A stretch of 12,294 nucleotides of DNA. Source: Trichomonas tenax. Lineage: Eukaryota; Parabasalia; Trichomonadida; Trichomonadidae. Shown in pieces: positions 1-9,024 of this stretch. The stretch lies in assembly GCA_023091735.1 (NCBI GenBank), contig JALKBU010001345.1, positions 1-12,294 of the forward strand, read 5' to 3'. Below the pieces are notes generated by a model that ran no database searches, was not told the origin of the DNA, and worked only from the letters and a program-made list of their open reading frames with translations. The first letter of the stretch is position 1. Each line of letters opens with the position of its first letter. The translations under genes were made by a program, and so were the position numbers.

Positions 1-152
1 GCTTTATATATCCACAGCATTTTAGATGGGAAAATTTTTCATTTGCCACAAAAATTAGACCTTAAATATTCATACTGGTGGAGAAAAATCGAGATGTTTG
101 AGTAGACGTAGAAAATTCAGTGACGCCAAAAATTTCAAATGCGTTCTCTACC

Positions 153-211
153 AGTTCTTCACTGATTTTGAGGGGTATCAGTGAAGATTTCCCTCTAGCC
201 AGTGAAGAACT
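153..211. repeat. Nested inverted repeat
   Basis: Perfect 12-bp arms AGTTCTTCACTG (153-164) and CAGTGAAGAACT (200-211) enclose a second inverted pair, GAGGG (170-174) and CCCTC (191-195). A further CAGTGAAGA lies inside at 179-187, so the arm sequence occurs three times in 60 bp. The region could fold as a cruciform or RNA hairpin. No gene is attached to it and its function is unknown. Confidence 0.6.
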
Positions 212-262
212 AGTTGTTTTTCGTTATAAAATTAACTAAATCTTCGAGATTCTCAAAATTAG

Positions 263-436
263 ATCATTAACAAGGCAACAACAGTCAACAAGCCAAGAGA
301 ATACGATATGGGTTTAATCATTGATCATGCAGGAAGTCACACTCATTCAGTTTACAGAAACACTGCCGACACTGGTTTAGGCACTGATTACATGCCGCCA
401 TTTATGACTGTTTACGCGTGTAATAGGGTTTATTAA
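263..436 (+). pseudogene. Tail-collar/fibre-like C-terminal fragment
   Basis: The frame is open from 263, just after an in-frame TAG at 260-262, to TAA at 434-436. The only early ATG is at 308 and would give 42 residues. The translation has a histidine-rich GSHTHS motif followed about 20 residues later by DYMPPFMTVYACNRVY and the stop. A G-x-H-x-H motif followed by a terminal PP[YF]-hydrophobic strand is the usual C-terminus of phage tail-collar, short tail-fibre and microcystin-dependent-protein domains. Those proteins are far longer, so this looks like the broken 3' end of a horizontally acquired or virus-derived gene. A TCATTA at 264-269 fits the trichomonad Inr consensus but lies 42 nt before the ATG. 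TAAA follows the stop at 437-440, matching the trichomonad poly(A) signal. The family call is motif-level only; a chance or unrelated short ORF remains possible. Confidence 0.4.
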
Positions 437-550
437 TAAACCATCTTTTGACTTCATATTTTTGAAAATTAATTTTTGATTCTTTCTCGAAAATATTTTT
501 ATCTACCTATCTACCAATAACCGCATGACATAATAAATTATATCATATAT
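437..550. other. AT-rich spacer, no feature seen
   Basis: This AT-rich stretch lies between the fibre-like fragment and repeat copy A. I see no ORF, RNA gene or obvious repeat in it. Confidence 0.5.
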
Positions 551-830
551 TTAAAATAAAAAATTAACGCTGATTTTGAAATTTATGAAATCTTTAATCC
601 TTATAGGGGAGCAAGGGCTCTTTTTAAGAGCTTGACATTTTATAAAGTCATAAGATTTAAAATTAATAATAACGTTTGTTTTGAAATAAATAAAAATTTT
701 AATCCCTACATGTGGGACCGAGTGTGCACCATTGACTCTAACAAGGTCTGATGTGTAATATGTCACATTACTAACATTTCGCAGGGCTACGGCGCAGTCG
801 TAGCTAATGCGAAATGTACATTACTGACTG
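551..830 (-). repeat. Hairpin-bearing repeat, copy A (inverted)
   Basis: Read on the minus strand, this region shares its order of landmarks with copies B and C at the right end of the window: a GTCAGTAATGT start, a GC-richer hairpin with loop ACTGCGC, a GGTCCC run, an AACGTTA..TTAATTTTA block and a TTTATAAAAT block. It is much more diverged than B and C. It also carries an internal duplication of its AT-rich tail: an AACGCTGATTTTGAAAT block from 566 recurs in diverged form from 671, about 105 bp away. A 71-residue minus-strand ORF covers most of the element but is low-complexity and follows the repeat, so I do not call it a gene. The exact ends are uncertain. Confidence 0.55.
774..817. repeat. 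Imperfect hairpin of copy A
   Basis: The outer arms ACATTTCGCA (774-783) and TGCGAAATGT (808-817) are perfectly complementary. After a small internal loop, inner arms GCTACG and CGTAGC enclose GCGCAGT. That loop is the reverse complement of the loop in the copy C hairpin, which ties the elements together in opposite orientation. An 11-bp near-identical direct repeat, ACATTACTRAC, lies on both sides of the hairpin. Confidence 0.7.
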
Positions 831-1597
831 GGTCCGCTAAATTCGCTAATGCGTTATACGATTTACATATTGCACATTTCATTTAGATAATAAACAACCA
901 AGAAAAAGCATAGATTTATCGAGAAGCTCTTGAGAAAAATTCATTTTATTATGAATAACTTAAGAGTGACACTGCAAACTATTGTGCATTAAAAATCACT
1001 CATTTTGAGGTTCAAAAACCCAAAAATCGTTCACAGTGCTGTGATTAAATTTGTATATATTTACGCAAGCTCAACTTGAAACAATATGTTTTCAATTTTT
1101 CTTAATTTTAGCAAATGCATGCGTTCATTCTAACCATATTTGCTTGCATTCAAATCGATTGAACGTAATGTTCACTCAAAATATATTTAATTTCAAAGAA
1201 ATTGTGAAGTTCAAAGCATGTTCTTATTGAAGTATTCAGGAAAAAGAGACTGCAAATATGTTTCATATATGTAGAATCTTATTCCTCGTTTTAGGAACGC
1301 AATTTATAGAACGAAGTAATTTTGTACTCAAAAATATGAATTTCTAATATCCTAGAGGACATCATTCAAATGCACTACTTACATAAACTTTATTTTAAGA
1401 TTTTATTTTATAATGAGCAAATATATTCAATATTTATAAGAAATGGTATTATCTATATGAAAAAAGTGAAGACTCTACGGCACAGAGTACTACCCTGTGC
1501 TGAGATTGAACATCCTTAATGTAATTATCTAATCGGTCTTGATCTATCTTGAATTTGTCAGGGAAAATGAATAAAAAAAGAAGAAAAAGAAATTAAG

Positions 1598-1714
1598 ATG
1601 GATATATTTGATATCTCTCCGGAGGCACGATTTTGTTTTGAAATTCTTGTTTGCAGCTACAAGGGCGAAAATGCTACTTTTCCAATACATAGTTTTAGAG
1701 ATATGAATTTTTGA
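1598..1714 (+). CDS. Short hypothetical ORF, 38 aa
   Basis: ATG at 1598 to TGA at 1712-1714; an in-frame TGA at 1568-1570 bounds it upstream. The product begins MDIFDISPEARFCFEIL and ends SFRDMNF. Its residue mix is more protein-like than its surroundings, which is the only reason to list it. I recognise no family, no signal peptide and no upstream Inr. It could be an exon or remnant of a longer gene, or chance. Confidence 0.15.
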   Translation: MDIFDISPEARFCFEILVCSYKGENATFPIHSFRDMNF

Positions 1715-2033
1715 GTTATGCCTCTCAAAAGTCTAAATGTATATATTTCGATTTTTTCATTATTAAAAAGCAAATGCCGGGTTTTGGGAGAATAAAGCTT
1801 AAACAAAGGATTCTAAATAAGCAGATCTAATCTATTTTAGACATAGTATATATATGCTAAGTTTTGAGACCTCAATATCCAAATTGAAAAATATGGGATA
1901 TTCTATATGGTATTTTTATGAAGTTAAAGAAGGTGGTGTGTAAAACGCATGATTTTATTTAATGGATAGATTATCCGTGGATATTATTAATTATTTTTTG
2001 CGATATCGAGTAATTTTTTAGAAAGTATCATAA

Positions 2034-2177
2034 ATGAATGAAACGAAGAGCCTCTTCAGATGCAAACAAATTCTTCGTTCACAATTTGCGTTGGAGCAGC
2101 TTTTTGAAAAACCGTACGATTTCAACGTAATAATATGCAAAATTGATAATATTAGTCATGTAATCATACTCAGATGA
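2034..2177 (+). CDS. Short hypothetical ORF, 47 aa
   Basis: ATG at 2034 to TGA at 2175-2177. The product begins MNETKSLFRCKQILRSQF and contains LEQLFEKPYDFNVIICKI. The mixed charged and hydrophobic composition differs from the low-complexity translations around it, so it could be a gene fragment. I do not recognise the family. No Inr lies close to the ATG and no partner gene is adjacent. Chance remains a realistic explanation. Confidence 0.2.
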   Translation: MNETKSLFRCKQILRSQFALEQLFEKPYDFNVIICKIDNISHVIILR

Positions 2178-2876
2178 TGAATTTATGAGGGTGTGCATGA
2201 AAGAAACAATTCATTTCCAATTTATTTATGCCTGGAAATCAAAATAAGTAAATTTTTAAAAATTGATGTTCCATTTGCACGTATTACACTGAGTATATAA
2301 TGTAAATGAAAATTAATCGTAGAATAAAGATCATTGATTATTTTTTTATCAATATGTTTCGATTTAGCTATAAAAGTACAAAATTCCCAAATGAGAGTTT
2401 GTGACGAAGTTGGATTCTTATATTAACATGGATAATCGTAATTTGAGTCGAATTTTAAGTTTTAGTGATGAGAATCGAATATATATATTATCTGGTTAAC
2501 TATATAAAAAATGAGACAAAGCTGTTTATGATCCGTAATACATCAAGACAATGATATAGTTTTAATAAAGATCCAAGGCATTTCAGAAAATATTGGGCGT
2601 TTCTGGAATTTTAAATCATCTTCTAAAAGAAGGCATTAGCGAACTTTTGGATATTGTAACTACCATAGGTCATCGAGTAAAGTGGCACTTTCAGTGATTC
2701 AAATAAAAAGAAATAAATGCTAGAAAAAAAAATTCAAAATTAAGACTTCATGTGAGTTAATGGAAGTGCTTTACGTTGCATCCGGAGGCTCTGCGTTCAT
2801 TATTTGAAGTTTTTATCAAATTTAAAATAATCAATAATATTTTGAATCTTTTTAGGACAATCTGCTTATTCGAAGG

Positions 2877-2912
2877 ATGAAAGCAAATTTCGGAAAGGTG
2901 ACAGGTCTCTAA
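2877..2912 (+). other. Upstream mini-ORF before the ankyrin-type gene
   Basis: An 11-codon ORF opens at ATG 2877 and stops at TAA 2910-2912, two bases before the ATG at 2915 and in another frame. If the transcript starts upstream of 2877, this would act as a uORF. Trichomonad leaders are usually very short, so the transcript may begin after it. Confidence 0.2.
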
Positions 2913-2914
2913 AA

Positions 2915-3754
2915 ATGACGTCTTTCGCTGATTTGAAGTTTCAAAAAGTCGGGGATGTAGAAATTCCAGAGTGCTTTAGAGTTCCTATTGATGTGATGCG
3001 ATCACTAGCACAAAATCAACTGGAAAAAGAACAAATTCAACAAATCTTCTCCAAATTGTGTGACAAACAGAAAAGAACTGCCATCAATCTTACAGCAATT
3101 GGTCTTATCATAGACTGCGTTTCACTTATACGTCCAAAAATCATTTTTGAATTATCAAATCTTTTCAAAATGGTTCATGAACGTCAAAACTTTGATTATA
3201 CACCTCGGAATGAAGATCTCAAGATTGTTCTCAATAGTTTAGGTTTTGATTTCAATATTGAGAAACGTGAAAGGGAAGTTTCTGATATCACTAACATTTA
3301 TCCACAAGGAACCGTTTTCCACTCAATTTCATGGGACAAACTTGAAGATCTCCAATCTGAGGCAAAGAAAGAAACGTTTGATGTTAATCAGAAGCATAAT
3401 GGATTATCATTGATTGATGCTTCATGTAAATATGGATCAGAAAAATGTTTCGAATATCTCAAATTGATAGGAGGCACAATTACTGACCAAACATTTGTTC
3501 GTGCAGTTGAAGGAGGTAACAAAAGCATTGTCATGTCTTTATTCAATGACGGTCATACAATATCATACGAAGATTTAGACACCGCAATCACTTATCACCA
3601 TAATGACATTTTCAATTGGCTGCTGGAACAAAAAGGATCAATAGGTAGGATGAATGCTGCGAAGTTCTTTTGTTATGGAAACTTCGAAGCCTTTTTATTT
3701 CTTATTGGAAATAAGAACTCAATTGAATTAGAATTCAAGTTTGTTCACCTATAA
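2915..3754 (+). CDS. DUF3447-like ankyrin protein, N-terminal part
   Basis: The product is 279 residues. Residues 1-110 are mixed helical sequence with no motif I know. From about residue 160 the pattern is that of the DUF3447/degenerate-ankyrin region of the large trichomonad ankyrin family: GLSLIDASCKYGSEKCFEYL, then VRAVEGGNKSIVMSL, then AITYHHNDIFNWLLE, then FFCYGNFEAFLFLI. Intact relatives continue into canonical ankyrin repeats; here TAA at 3752-3754 intervenes. In the same frame the sequence continues for 11 more codons to an R-S-P-L motif (3776-3787), the start of an ankyrin repeat, and then enters the 37-bp array with TGA at 3788-3790. The ATG is the first Met of the frame, which is open upstream only to 2846; no Inr lies in the last 25 bases. 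The likely role is protein-protein binding, partner unknown. It is probably the 5' part of a gene split by the array, though a short expressed protein is possible. Confidence 0.8.
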   Translation: MTSFADLKFQKVGDVEIPECFRVPIDVMRSLAQNQLEKEQIQQIFSKLCDKQKRTAINLTAIGLIIDCVSLIRPKIIFELSNLFKMVHERQNFDYTPRNEDLKIVLNSLGFDFNIEKREREVSDITNIYPQGTVFHSISWDKLEDLQSEAKKETFDVNQKHNGLSLIDASCKYGSEKCFEYLKLIGGTITDQTFVRAVEGGNKSIVMSLFNDGHTISYEDLDTAITYHHNDIFNWLLEQKGSIGRMNAAKFFCYGNFEAFLFLIGNKNSIELEFKFVHL

Positions 3755-3870
3755 CTCAAATCTATCAAAATCATTCGATCCCCTTTATGATATGGAACCA
3801 ATCATTCACATTTTATCATCATTATGATATGAAATTAAACATTTTAATTTGATTATCATTATGATATAAA

Positions 3871-3954
3871 TCCCCATTATCAATTGGAATCGAAATGAAT
3901 TGTCTCGAAATTGTTCAATATCTGGTTGAACATGGAGCAGATGTCAACATGAAA
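3871..3954 (+). pseudogene. Ankyrin-coding module 1
   Basis: Twenty-eight codons open with SPLSIGIEMNCLEIV and close with YLVEHGADVNMK. This covers most of a 33-residue ankyrin repeat: the TPLH-type turn is here SPLS, followed by LEIVQYLVEHGADVN. It is preceded in frame by TGA-TAT-AAA and followed by 14 codons of array sequence (LINHSQFIIIMI) before a stop, so it is an isolated coding island. A diverged 37-bp unit (GAAATTAAACATTTTAATTT) precedes it. Confidence 0.85.
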
Positions 3955-4586
3955 TTAATCAATCATTCACAATTTATCATCATTATGATATGAAATCAAT
4001 CATTCACATTTTATCATCATTATGATATATAATCAATCGTTCACATTTTATCATCATTATGATCTAAAATCAATCATTCACATTTCATCATCGTTATGAT
4101 ATGGAACCAATCATTCACATTTCATCATCATTATGATATGAAATCAATCATTCACATTTAATCATTTTTATGATATATAATCAATCATTTACGTTTCATC
4201 ATCATTATGATATGGAACCAATCATTCACATTTAATCATCATTATGATATGGAACCAATCATTCACATTTCATCATCATTATGATATGAAATCAATCATT
4301 CACATTTAATCATCATTATGATATAAAATCAATCATTCACATTTCATCATCATTATGATATAAAATCAATCATTCACATTTCATCATCATTATGATATGA
4401 AATCAATCATTCACATTTCATCATCATTATGATATGAAATCAATCATTCACATTTCATCATCATTATGATATATAATCAATCATTTACATTTCATCATCA
4501 TTATGATATATAATCAATCATTCACATTTTTTCATCATTATGATATGAAATTAAACATTTTAATTTGATTATCATTATGATATAAA

Positions 4587-4670
4587 TCCCCATTATCAAT
4601 TGGAATCGAAATGAATTGTCTCGATATTGTTCAATATCTGGTTGAACATGGAGCAGATGTCAACATGAAA
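4587..4670 (+). pseudogene. Ankyrin-coding module 2
   Basis: Same 28-codon island as module 1 with one difference, GAA to GAT, giving L-D-I in place of L-E-I. Module 5 has the same change, so the two share ancestry or have been converted. It is preceded by the diverged unit and by in-frame TGA, and is flanked by exact 37-bp units on both sides. Confidence 0.85.
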
Positions 4671-5043
4671 TTAATCAATCATTCACAATTTATCATCATT
4701 ATGATATAAAATCAATCATTCACATTTCATCATCATTATGATATTACATCAATCATTCACATTTCATCATCATTATGATATTACATCAATCATTCACAAT
4801 TTATCATCATTATGATATAGAATCAATCATTCACATTTCATCATCATTATGATATGAAATCAATCATTCACATTTCATCATCATTATGATATGGAACCAC
4901 TCATTCACATTTCATCATCATTATGATATGAAATCAATCATTCACATTTTATCATCATTATGATATATAATCAATCATTCACATTTTTTTATCATTATGA
5001 TATGAAATTAAACATTTTAATTTGATTATCATTATGATATAAA

Positions 5044-5127
5044 TCCCCATTATCAATTGGAATCGAAATGAATTGTCTCGAAATTATTCAATATCTGGTT
5101 GAACATGGAGCAGATGTCAACATGAAA
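5044..5127 (+). pseudogene. Ankyrin-coding module 3
   Basis: Same 28-codon ankyrin island with a private change, GTT to ATT (V to I in the E-I-V-Q helix). It is preceded by the diverged 37-bp unit and by in-frame TGA. At 457 bp, its distance from module 2 is the shortest between modules, corresponding to ten units. Confidence 0.85.
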
Positions 5128-5833
5128 TTAATCAATCATTCACAATTTATCATCATTATGATATGAAATCAATCATTCACATTTTATCATCATTATGATA
5201 TTACATCAATCATTCACATTTCATCATTATTAAGATATATAATCAATCATTCAAATTTCATCATCATTATGATATGAAATCAATCATTCACATTTTATCG
5301 TCATTATGATATATAATCAATCATTTACGTTTCATCATCATTATGATATGGAACCACTCATTCACATTTTATCATCATTATGATATAGAATCAATTGTTC
5401 ACATTTTATAATCATTATGATATGGAACCACTCATTCACATTTCATCATCATTATGATATTACATCAATCATTCACATTTCATCATCATTATGATATAAA
5501 ATCAATCATTCACATTTCATCATCATTATGATATGAAATCAATCATTCACATTTCATCATCATTATGATATGAAATCAATCATTCACATTTCATCATCAT
5601 TATGATATTACATCAATCATTCACATTTTATCATCATTATGATATTACATCAATCATTCACATTTCATCATCATTATGATATAAAATCAATCATTCACAT
5701 TTCATCATCATTATGATATAAAATCAATCATTCACATTTTATCATCATTATGATATGAAATCAATCATTCACATTTTTTCATCATTCTGATTTAAAATCG
5801 ATCATTCACATTTTATCATCATTATGATATAAA

Positions 5834-5917
5834 TCCCCATTAACAATTGGAATCGAAATGAATTGTCTCGAAATTGTTCAATATCTGGTTGAACATGGAG
5901 CAGATGTCAACATGAAA
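5834..5917 (+). pseudogene. Ankyrin-coding module 4
   Basis: Same 28-codon island with TCA to ACA (SPLS to SPLT), shared with modules 6 and 7. Unlike the other six modules it lacks the diverged AAACATTTTAATTT unit upstream; a slightly altered ordinary unit (CATTCTGATTTAAAATCGATC) takes its place. Its left junction has therefore been replaced by ordinary repeat without changing the 37-bp phase. Confidence 0.85.
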
Positions 5918-6845
5918 TTAATCAATCATTCACAATTTATCATCATTATGATATAAAATCAATCATTCACATTTCATCATCATTATGATATTACATCAAT
6001 CATTCACATTTTATCATCATTATGATATGAAATCAATCATTCACATTTTATCATCATTATGATATAAAATCAATCATTCACATTTTTTTATCATTATGAT
6101 ATAGAATCAATCATTCACAATTTATCATCATTATGATATAAAATCAATCATTCACATTTCATCATCATTATGATATTACATCAATCATTCACATTTCATC
6201 ATCATTATGATATTACATCAATCATTCACAATTTATCATCATTATGATATTACATCAATCATTCACATTTCATTATCATTATGATATTACATCAAATATT
6301 CACATTTTATCGTCATTATGATATAGAATCAATCATTCACATTTCATTATCATTATGATATATAATCAATCATTGACATTTTTTTATCATTATATTATTG
6401 GATCAGTCATTCGCATTTTATCATCATTATGATATGGAATCAATCATTCACGATTTATCATCATTATGATATTACATCAATCAGTCACATTTTATCATCA
6501 TTATGATATTACATCAATCATTCACATTTCATCATCATTATGATATAAAATCAATCATTCACATTTCATCATCATTATGATGTAGAATCAATCATTCACA
6601 TTTCATCATCATTATGATATCTAATCAATCATTCACATTTAATCATTTTTATGATATATAATCAATCATTTACATTTCATCATCATTATGATATGAAATC
6701 AATCATTCACATTTCATCATCATTATGATATGAAATCAATCATTCACATTTTATCATCATTATGATATATAATCGATCATTCACATTTTTTCATCATTAT
6801 GATATGAAATTAAACATTTTAATTTGATTATCATTATGATATAAA

Positions 6846-6929
6846 TCCCCATTATCAATTGGAATCGAAATGAATTGTCTCGATATTGTTCAATATCTGG
6901 TTGAACATGGAGCAGATGTCAACATGAAA
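6846..6929 (+). pseudogene. Ankyrin-coding module 5
   Basis: Same 28-codon island, with the L-D-I variant of module 2. The flanking units also match module 2: downstream an AAA-triplet unit is followed by TAC-triplet units and a CACAATTT unit in the same order. This suggests the module was copied together with several neighbouring units. Confidence 0.85.
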
Positions 6930-7524
6930 TTAATCAATCATTCACAATTTATCATCATTATGATATAAAATCAATCATTCACATTTCATCATCATTATGA
7001 TATTACATCAATCATTCACATTTCATCATCATTATGATATTACATCAATCATTCACAATTTATCATCATTATGATATGAAATCAATCATTCACATTTCAT
7101 CATCATTATGATCTAAAATCAATCATTCACATTTTATCATCATTATGATATATAATCAATCATTTACAATTTATCATCATTATGATATGAAATCAATCAT
7201 TCACGATTTATCATCATTATGATATGGAATCAATCATTCACGATTTATCATCATTATGATATAAAATCAATAGTTTACATTTTTTAATCATTATGATATG
7301 AAATCAATTATTCACGATTTATCATCATTATGATATAAAATCAATAGTTTACATTTTTTAATCATTATGATATGAAATCAATTATTCACATTTTATCATT
7401 ATTATGTTATTGGATCAGTCATTCACATTTTATCATCATTATGATATAAAATCAATAGTTTACATTTTTTCATCATTATAATATGAAATTAAACATTTTA
7501 ATTTGATTATCATTATGATATAAA

Positions 7525-7608
7525 TCCCCATTAACAATTGGAATCGAAATGAATTGTCTCGAAATTGTTCAATATCTGGTTGAACATGGAGCAGATGTCA
7601 ACATGAAA
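7525..7608 (+). pseudogene. Ankyrin-coding module 6
   Basis: Same 28-codon island with SPLT as in modules 4 and 7. It is preceded by the diverged unit and by the rare units TTATTGGATCAG (from 7408) and AATAGTTTACATTTTTTC, which recur in the same order before module 7, 1012 bp to the right. Confidence 0.85.
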
Positions 7609-8536
7609 TTAATCAATCATTCACAATTTATCATCATTATGATATAAAATCAATCATTCACATTTCATCATCATTATGATATTACATCAATCATTCACAT
7701 TTCATCATTATTAAGATATATAATCAATCATTCAAATTTCATCATCATTATGATATGAAATCAATCATTCACATTTAATCATTTTTATGATATATAATCA
7801 ATCATTCACATTTCATCATCATTATGATATGGAACCAATCATTCACATTTCATCATCATTATGATATGGAACCAATCATTCACATTTCATCATCATTATG
7901 ATATGAAATCAATCATTCACATTTCATCATCATTATGATATGAAATCAATCATTCACATTTCATCATCATTATGATATGAAATCAATCATTCACATTTTA
8001 TCATCATTATGATATGAAATCAATCATTCACATTTCATCATCATTATGATATGAAATCAATCATTCACATTTTATCATCATTATGATATATAATCAATCG
8101 TTCACATTTTATCATCATTATGATATATAATCAATCGTTCACATTTTATCATCATTATGATCTAAAATCAATCATTCACATTTCATCATCGTTATGATAT
8201 GGAACCAATCATTCACATTTCATCATCATTATGATATGGAACCAATCATTCACATTTCATCATCATTATGATATGAAATCAATCATTCACATTTCATCAT
8301 CGTTATGATGTGGAACCAATCATTCACATTTCATCATCATTATGATATGGAACCAATCATTCACATTTCATCATCATTATGATATGAAATCAATCATTCA
8401 CATTTTATCATTATTATGTTATTGGATCAGTCATTCACATTTTATCATCATTATGATATAAAATCAATAGTTTACATTTTTTCATCATTATAATATGAAA
8501 TTAAACATTTTAATTTGATTATCATTATGATATAAA

Positions 8537-8620
8537 TCCCCATTAACAATTGGAATCGAAATGAATTGTCTCGAAATTGTTCAATATCTGGTTGAACATG
8601 GAGCAGATGTCAACATGAAA
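8537..8620 (+). pseudogene. Ankyrin-coding module 7
   Basis: Same 28-codon island with SPLT. Its upstream context is a near-identical copy of that of module 6, including the TTATTGGATCAG unit at an offset of exactly 1012 bp. It is the last of the amplified modules; the next ankyrin motif, at 9031, is different in sequence and ends the gene. Confidence 0.85.
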
Positions 8621-9024
8621 TTAATCAATCATTCACAATTTATCATCATTATGATATAAAATCAATCATTCACATTTTATCATCATTATGATATTACATC
8701 AATCATTCACAATTTATCATCATTATGATATGAAATCAATCATTCACAATTTATCATCATTATTATATGAAATCAATTATTCACAATTTATTATCATTAT
8801 GATATGGAATCAATCATTCACGATTTATCATCATTATGATATAAAATCAATCATTCACATTTTATCATCTTTGTGATATGAAATCAATCATTTACATTTT
8901 ATCATCATTATGATATATAATCAATCGTTCACATTTTATCATCATTATGATATATAATCAATCATTCACATTTCATCATCATTATGATATAGAATCAATC
9001 ATTCACATTTTATCATCATTATGA

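Larger units (their letters stand above)
831..2914. other. Long gene-poor region
   Basis: About 2 kb of AT-rich DNA with no protein family I recognise, no tRNA or rRNA signature and no tandem repeat. It holds two small ORFs listed separately, a small inverted pair GCACAG/CTGTGC (1480-1485 and 1495-1500), and an open stretch at 2569-2697 without a start codon, whose translation includes ILNHLLKEGISELLDIV and which I cannot place in a family. It could be ordinary intergenic DNA or decayed gene remnants. Confidence 0.5.
7387..8620. repeat. 1012-bp higher-order duplication
   Basis: The sequence around module 6 (7387-7608) is repeated around module 7 (8399-8620) at an offset of 1012 bp, including the rare marker units TTATTGGATCAG, AATAGTTTACATTTTTTC and CATTATAATATGAAATT. 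The same 1012-bp spacing also separates modules 4 and 5. The offset equals 25 units plus one 87-bp module insert, so it fits a higher-order repeat generated by in-register exchange. Confidence 0.75.

Noticed and set aside
551..766. 71-residue minus-strand ORF
   Set aside because: It lies wholly inside repeat copy A, is Ile/Phe/Lys-rich, and translates the internal duplication of that repeat.
769..784. Intron acceptor ACTAACATTTCGCAG
   Set aside because: It lies in the hairpin arm of repeat copy A, has the wrong spacing and has no donor upstream.
8688..8876. A 62-residue ORF within the 37-bp array
   Set aside because: It exists only because three neighbouring units carry variants (GATATTAC, TATTATATG, GATATGG) that remove the usual stops. 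It translates the repeat unit in three successive frames and starts at an ATG present in most units.
3755..9024. The array as a conventional spliced intron
   Set aside because: I see no GTAYGT donor at the left edge and no ACTAACACACAG-type acceptor before 9025, the signals known for trichomonad introns. An unusual intron is not excluded.
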